A stretch of 64,000 nt of DNA from Bacteroidia bacterium (lineage in GTDB: Bacteria; Bacteroidota; Bacteroidia; Bacteroidales; Azobacteroidaceae). The notes beneath the pieces were generated by a model. It did no database searches, was not told where the DNA came from, and saw only the letters and a program-made list of their open reading frames with translations. The stretch's first letter is position 1, and every line of letters starts with the position of its first letter. A program made the translations under genes and the position numbers. This document shows, in pieces, positions 59,848 to 64,000 of the stretch. The stretch lies in the NCBI GenBank assembly GCA_025996865.1, contig BNTV01000005.1, forward strand, positions 20,845 to 84,844. Direction: 5' to 3'.

Positions 59848-60671
59848 ATGAGCATTGTTTTTATCATAGCCTATATGGGAAATTTACCTTGGTATTTCCC
59901 ATATTTCCTCCAGTCTTGCCGGTATAATCCGAGTATTGATTTTTTCATCTTTACCGACAACAAAGAGGAATTATCGAATGTGCCGCCCAATGTACATTTG
60001 ATTCCGTATTCTATTGAGCAATTTAAAACCGATGCCTCTCTAATGCTTTAGATTTTAACGTAACAATCGAATCCGGCTACAAGCTTTGCGATTTCAAACC
60101 GGCTTACGGATTGATTTTTGAAAATTGGATAAAGAACTATGATTTATGGGGTTATTGCGATACAGATGTTATCTTCGGCAATATCTGCGCTTTTATGACG
60201 GAAGAATTGCTGAACAAATACGATGTAATCAGCGCCCGTCACGACTATCTGACCGGATGTTTTGCCTTGTACCGGAATAATCCGACTATGCGGGAATTAT
60301 TCAAGCAAAGCAAAGATTATCGCAAAGTTTTTACAGAAGAACGCAACTTCTTTTTCGATGAAACCAATTTTGCCTTCAAGGCTTTTGAAAAAGGACTGCA
60401 TTACAGCAAAATAAAAACCGAAGTGGAAAGTATGACCCATGTTGTGCGCCGTCTTCAAGAAACGAGACAAATAAAAGCTTATTTTGAATTTCAAATCATA
60501 GAAGGTTTTGCCGGCAATATGCTCTGGGATAAAGGAACATTGATTTACCGGAAAGAATATGAGGCAATGCTTTATCATTTAGTGCGGTTTAAACGAAAAT
60601 TTTCCGAACCGGTAGATTTATCCAAACAAATTCCTGAAAAATTTCACATCGGGAGAACAAAAATATATTAG
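59848..60671 (+). pseudogene. DUF6625-like glycosyltransferase, frameshifted
   Basis: Frame 1 (59848-60051) reads IVFIIAYMGNLPWYFPYFLQ and FFIFTDNKEELSNVPPNVHL. Near 60040 the protein continues one base out of phase as DFNVTIESGYKLCDFKPAYG, then WGYCDTDVIFGNICAFMTEE (DxD), YDVISARHDYLTGCFALYRN and a normal C-terminal end at 60671. Joined, the two give a roughly 270-residue DUF6625-type transferase interrupted by a single frameshift. A sequencing indel is possible, but the damage fits the rest of this locus. Confidence 0.68.
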
Positions 60672-60696
60672 ATTTTTATGCATTAAATTATATGTT

Positions 60697-60954
60697 ATGG
60701 ATGATACAAAAAACAGCTTAAAGTACGACACCGATACACCTGTTTTGTTTCTGGTGTTTAACCGCCCGGAACTCAGCCGGCAGGTTTTTTCCCAAATAAG
60801 AAAAGCGCAGCCGCAGCGGTTATATATTGCCGCAGACGGTCCGCGCAGGGTATGGAAAGACTATGACCCGGACATAAAAACATGGCCATTGTTCGAACAA
60901 TTGAAATCAAACAGCCTGAGCCATCCCTTTTGGATGCGGGCTTTCTGTTTATGA
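60697..60954 (+). pseudogene. N-terminal fragment of an HlpA-like glycosyltransferase
   Basis: 85 codons. The start is that of HlpA-like/nucleotide-diphospho-sugar transferases ([35 protein letters not shown]), which are usually about 250-300 residues with a DxD and a C-terminal acceptor region. After FEQLKSN the similarity is lost and the frame ends at TGA 60952-60954, overlapping the start of the next transferase gene. A deletion joining two transferase genes fits. Confidence 0.6.
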
Positions 60955-61697
60955 AAGAGCTGCTTTTGAAGAATAACCGGCAACAATCCTTAAAGATTCC
61001 CCGCATCATTCATCAGGTGTATGAGGATCCGGCTGGGCCTCCCGACCATTTAATCCAAGTGTCCGAAACATGGAAAGCCTGTCATCCGGATTGGGAGTAT
61101 CGTTTTTGGGATAAACAGGCGATAGAGGAATTTATGCAGGCGGAGTTTCCGGAATATATTCCGGCATACAATGCATTCCCCTTTCCGGTATTGAGATGGG
61201 ACGCCATTCGATGCTTTATCCTGTATCATTACGGAGGACTGTATGCCGACATGGATTATGAATGTTTCGAGCCGATGGACAGTTTGCTGGGCGACTCCAC
61301 CTGTTGTCTGGGGATGGAACCGGACGACAATGCAATTCTTCATAACAGGGATATGATCATCGGGAATGCGCTGATGGCATCCGTTCCGGGGCATGACTTT
61401 TTCAAGGTGATTATCGACGAAATGTTCACAGACAAGAATGGGCTTATTGATGTACGTTACAAGGGACTTTATGTGATGGAAGGCACGGGGCCTTTCATGT
61501 TTACCCGGATTTACAAGAATTATCGGGAAAAGGAAACCGTTACGCTCTTACCGGCAGAATTGGTCGCTCCATTGACGGTTGATGAAACCCGGAAAATTAT
61601 ACTTGGGAATGCAACGAAAGACATCGAAGACAAAGTGGAAAAAGCATTTGCATTGCATTATTTCCTGGGGTCATGGTTTGAACAGCTTGCAGATTAA
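60951..61697 (+). CDS. GT32-like glycosyltransferase (Gly_transf_sug/OCH1 type)
   Basis: 248 residues from the ATG at 60951. The family motif is clear: [40 protein letters not shown], then [29 protein letters not shown] with the DxD metal site (ADMDYE), and [13 protein letters not shown] at the end. The ATG overlaps the upstream stop as ATGA. Such enzymes transfer hexoses in capsule, LPS or peptide glycosylation; no polysaccharide genes are near, so peptide glycosylation is an option. Intact, lying 40 nt before the exporter gene. Confidence 0.82.
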   Translation: MKELLLKNNRQQSLKIPRIIHQVYEDPAGPPDHLIQVSETWKACHPDWEYRFWDKQAIEEFMQAEFPEYIPAYNAFPFPVLRWDAIRCFILYHYGGLYADMDYECFEPMDSLLGDSTCCLGMEPDDNAILHNRDMIIGNALMASVPGHDFFKVIIDEMFTDKNGLIDVRYKGLYVMEGTGPFMFTRIYKNYREKETVTLLPAELVAPLTVDETRKIILGNATKDIEDKVEKAFALHYFLGSWFEQLAD

Positions 61698-61737
61698 ATC
61701 CTGTAATAATACTTGAAAATAGGATAAGCAACCCTAT

Positions 61738-63945
61738 ATGAGAAAACATTTTCCCCATTATACCCAATTGGACGGTATGGACTGCGGTCCAACCTGCCTG
61801 CGCATGATCGCCAAGCACTACGGTCGCAACTACACCCTGCAAACCTTGCGGGAAAAGTCGTTTATTACCCGCGAAGGCGTGAGTATGCTCGGCATCAGCG
61901 ACGCAGCCGAAAGCATCGGCTTTCACACAGTCGGGGTAAAAATCGGTTTTGAACAGTTGGCCGGTGATGGAAATTTCCCCTGTATTCTCCATTGGAACCA
62001 ATGCCATTTCGTAGTTTGCTATGATATAAAGAAGAAAAAAGACGATTATGCCATAAAAATCGCCGATCCCGCCGGAGAAAAATACACCATGAACAAGGCC
62101 GGGTTTCTCAAATGCTGGATTAGTACCAAATCGCAGGGAGAAGACAAGGGAACCGCCCTGCTCCTGGAACCCACCCCTGAATTTTATACCCTGTCGGATG
62201 ACAAGGAAAAACAGGAAAAAAACCTCGGTTATTATGTCCGCTACCTGTTTCCGTACAAATCGCAGATTTTCCAGTTGATAACCGGCATGTTGATCGGCAG
62301 CGTCTTTGCCATGATTCTGCCTTTCCTCACCCAGGCGGTCGTCGATCAGGGAATCGGCAACAACAACCTGAATTTCATTACCCTCATTCTGATTGCCCAG
62401 TTGGTACTGTCCATCACCCAAATGGCGGTCAATTTCATTCAGAGCTGGATAACCCTCCACATGAACACCCGAATCAGTATTTCCCTCATCTCGGATTTTT
62501 TAACAAAGCTGATGAAATTGCCTCTGCGTTTCTTTGATGCCAAAAACGTCGGCGATATCATGCAACGCATCGGCGACCACGACCGGATTAAAAATTTCAT
62601 GACCGGAACAACCTTATCTACTTTGTTCTCTTTTTTCAATTTCTTTATTTTCGCCTTTATCCTTGCTTACTACAATTTATCCATATTAGCCGTATTCGTC
62701 GCGGGAAACGCCCTGTATGTAACATGGATACTGTCGTTCATGCGTTACCGGAAAAAATTGGACTACAAACGCTTTACCCAATCGTCAGCCAATCAAAGCA
62801 ACCTCGTACAGTTAGTTACCGGAATGCAAGAAATCAAACTGAATAATTGCGAGCGGCAACAACGTTGGAAATGGGAACGGATACAGGTCAAACTGTTCAA
62901 AATCAGTATTCAGGGAACAGCCCTCGGACAATACCAGCAAATCGGTTCCATATTCTTCAATCAAACCACCTCTTTATTTATTTCTTATTTGTCGGCCAAA
63001 GCCGTAGTGGAAGGGAATATCACGTTGGGTATGATGATGTCGATCAGTTACATTATCGGACAACTCTCCGGACCAATCGGTCAGGTCATCGGTTTTGCCC
63101 AGTCCCTGCAGGATGCCAAAATCAGTCTGGAACGGCTGAATGAAATTCATAACAGGGAAGATGAAGAACAAACGGTTGAAGACAAACTGAACACCCTGCC
63201 GGAAAACAAAGATTTAAAATTAGAAAACATCTGTTTCAGTTACGACGGCGCAGAACGGGATTATGTATTGGAAAACCTGAATCTCGAAATTCCGCAAAAC
63301 AAGATAACCGCCATAGTCGGAGCCAGCGGCAGCGGAAAAACGACCATCATCAAACTGCTGCTTGGTTTCTATGCGCCGTTAAAAGGAGAAATCAAATTGG
63401 GCAATACCAATCTGCAAGAAATCAATCCTCACCACTGGCGACAGAAATCCGGAGCGGTAATGCAGGACGGCTTTATCTTTTCCGATACGATTGCCGGCAA
63501 CATTGCCGTGGGCGAAGAGAACATCGACAAACGGAAACTCCTTCATGCCGTAGAAACGGCCAACATCCGCGAATTTATCGAAGGCTTACCCTTGAAATAC
63601 AACACGAAAATCGGAATGGAAGGCAACGGTATCAGTCAAGGTCAACGGCAAAGGCTGTTAATTGCCAGAGCCGTCTATAAAAACCCGGAGTTCCTGTTTT
63701 TCGACGAAGCGACCAATGCGCTCGATGCAAACAACGAAAAAATAATCATGGACAATCTGAAATCGTTTTACGAAGGCAAAACGGTGGTCGTGGTAGCACA
63801 CCGGTTGAGCACCGTACAAAACGCCGACAAGATTATCGTATTGGATAAAGGGAAAATCGTAGAGGAAGGAACGCACAAGGAATTGACGGAGAAAAAGGGA
63901 GCGTATTATACCTTGGTGAAGAATCAATTGGAATTGGGAACATGA
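61738..63945 (+). CDS. C39-peptidase ABC exporter (bacteriocin/peptide type)
   Basis: 735 residues. An N-terminal C39 peptidase (about 1-135) has catalytic Cys in LDGMDCGPTCLRMIAKHYG, His in HWNQCHFVVCY and Asp in IADPAGEKY, so it should cleave leader peptides after a double-glycine. A six-helix transmembrane domain follows (about 165-460), then the ATPase with Walker A VGASGSGKTTIIK, signature ISQGQRQRLLIAR, Walker B FLFFDEATNALDA and switch His in VVVVAHRLSTV. Complete and in full frame. It is the best-preserved gene of the peptide locus and predicts a leader of the GG type, which I do not find intact here. Confidence 0.94.
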   Translation: MRKHFPHYTQLDGMDCGPTCLRMIAKHYGRNYTLQTLREKSFITREGVSMLGISDAAESIGFHTVGVKIGFEQLAGDGNFPCILHWNQCHFVVCYDIKKKKDDYAIKIADPAGEKYTMNKAGFLKCWISTKSQGEDKGTALLLEPTPEFYTLSDDKEKQEKNLGYYVRYLFPYKSQIFQLITGMLIGSVFAMILPFLTQAVVDQGIGNNNLNFITLILIAQLVLSITQMAVNFIQSWITLHMNTRISISLISDFLTKLMKLPLRFFDAKNVGDIMQRIGDHDRIKNFMTGTTLSTLFSFFNFFIFAFILAYYNLSILAVFVAGNALYVTWILSFMRYRKKLDYKRFTQSSANQSNLVQLVTGMQEIKLNNCERQQRWKWERIQVKLFKISIQGTALGQYQQIGSIFFNQTTSLFISYLSAKAVVEGNITLGMMMSISYIIGQLSGPIGQVIGFAQSLQDAKISLERLNEIHNREDEEQTVEDKLNTLPENKDLKLENICFSYDGAERDYVLENLNLEIPQNKITAIVGASGSGKTTIIKLLLGFYAPLKGEIKLGNTNLQEINPHHWRQKSGAVMQDGFIFSDTIAGNIAVGEENIDKRKLLHAVETANIREFIEGLPLKYNTKIGMEGNGISQGQRQRLLIARAVYKNPEFLFFDEATNALDANNEKIIMDNLKSFYEGKTVVVVAHRLSTVQNADKIIVLDKGKIVEEGTHKELTEKKGAYYTLVKNQLELGT

Positions 63946-63985
63946 CCCCCCACCCCCTAAAGGGGGCTTTAGCGCAGTGATATTT
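63946..63985. repeat. Palindromic repeat, family B, single arm after the exporter
   Basis: CCCCCCACCCCCTAAAGGGG followed by GGCTTTAGCGCAGTGA. In reverse complement it matches the right arm of the unit inside the GH43-GH16 gene (42367-42402). CCCCC-TAAA-GGGGG can also form a short hairpin right after the exporter stop codon. The window ends soon after. Confidence 0.65.
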
Positions 63986-64000
63986 TTTAACAGGCAAAAA

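Overview
This window is Bacteroidota chromosome, most likely order Bacteroidales. The support is two SusC/SusD pairs, a hybrid two-component regulator, type IX secretion (T9SS) sorting tails, TAnnTTTG-type promoters without Shine-Dalgarno sequences, the beta-epsilon-a-c-b-delta-alpha-gamma ATP synthase order, and a peptide-export locus of the GG-Bacteroidales kind. A family assignment (for example Dysgonomonadaceae) would be a guess.

Layout. 1-378: 5' part of an acyl-CoA synthetase gene. 0.6-5.7 kb: an orphan SusC/SusD pair. 5.9-11.7 kb: a FecI/FecR/TonB-receptor cell-surface signalling operon, followed by a lipoprotein and T9SS-propeller operon. Both operons carry the same 40-bp bipartite motif just upstream, and I read it as the promoter of this ECF sigma factor. 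11.7-15.8 kb: a MacAB-like ABC efflux operon interrupted by a polyvalent-protein-type kinase gene. 15.9-16.1 kb: an internally deleted IS. 16.3-19.9 kb: a TonB receptor/DUF2141 operon and a membrane-protein/winged-helix-regulator operon, each preceded by the same 15-bp palindrome, a likely operator. 20.1-25.8 kb: DUF1573, gcvP, an MBL hydrolase, rsmG and a DUF3298 lipoprotein. 25.8-33.0 kb: the ATP synthase operon. 33.1-35.9 kb: small genes, two clear terminators, tRNA-Pro(UGG), an acetyltransferase and a VOC protein.

35.9-55.0 kb is a polysaccharide utilisation locus. A hybrid sensor/AraC regulator is divergent from SusC, SusD, a T9SS-exported beta-trefoil protein, a GH43-GH16 fusion and two GH2 enzymes. 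The enzyme set points to a beta-galactan, possibly type II arabinogalactan. The regulator would sense an oligosaccharide in the periplasm. SusC/D would import it, and the GH16 (endo), GH43 (exo) and GH2 (beta-galactosidase) modules would take it apart.

55.0-64.0 kb is an eroding peptide-natural-product locus. It holds propeller lipoproteins, truncated or frameshifted TonB, C39/VKOR-like, LanC-like and glycosyltransferase genes, a chimeric ORF ending in a Cys-rich peptide, one intact GT2-like and one GT32-like transferase, and an intact C39-peptidase ABC exporter. Several junctions look like internal deletions joining neighbouring genes.

A theme across the window is small palindromic repeats inside or against coding sequence. 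One family lies in the N-terminus of the ABC ATPase gene (and beside a GH2 gene). Another forms the in-frame linker that joins GH43 to GH16. Everything here comes from reading the sequence and from memory of protein families; no database search was run.
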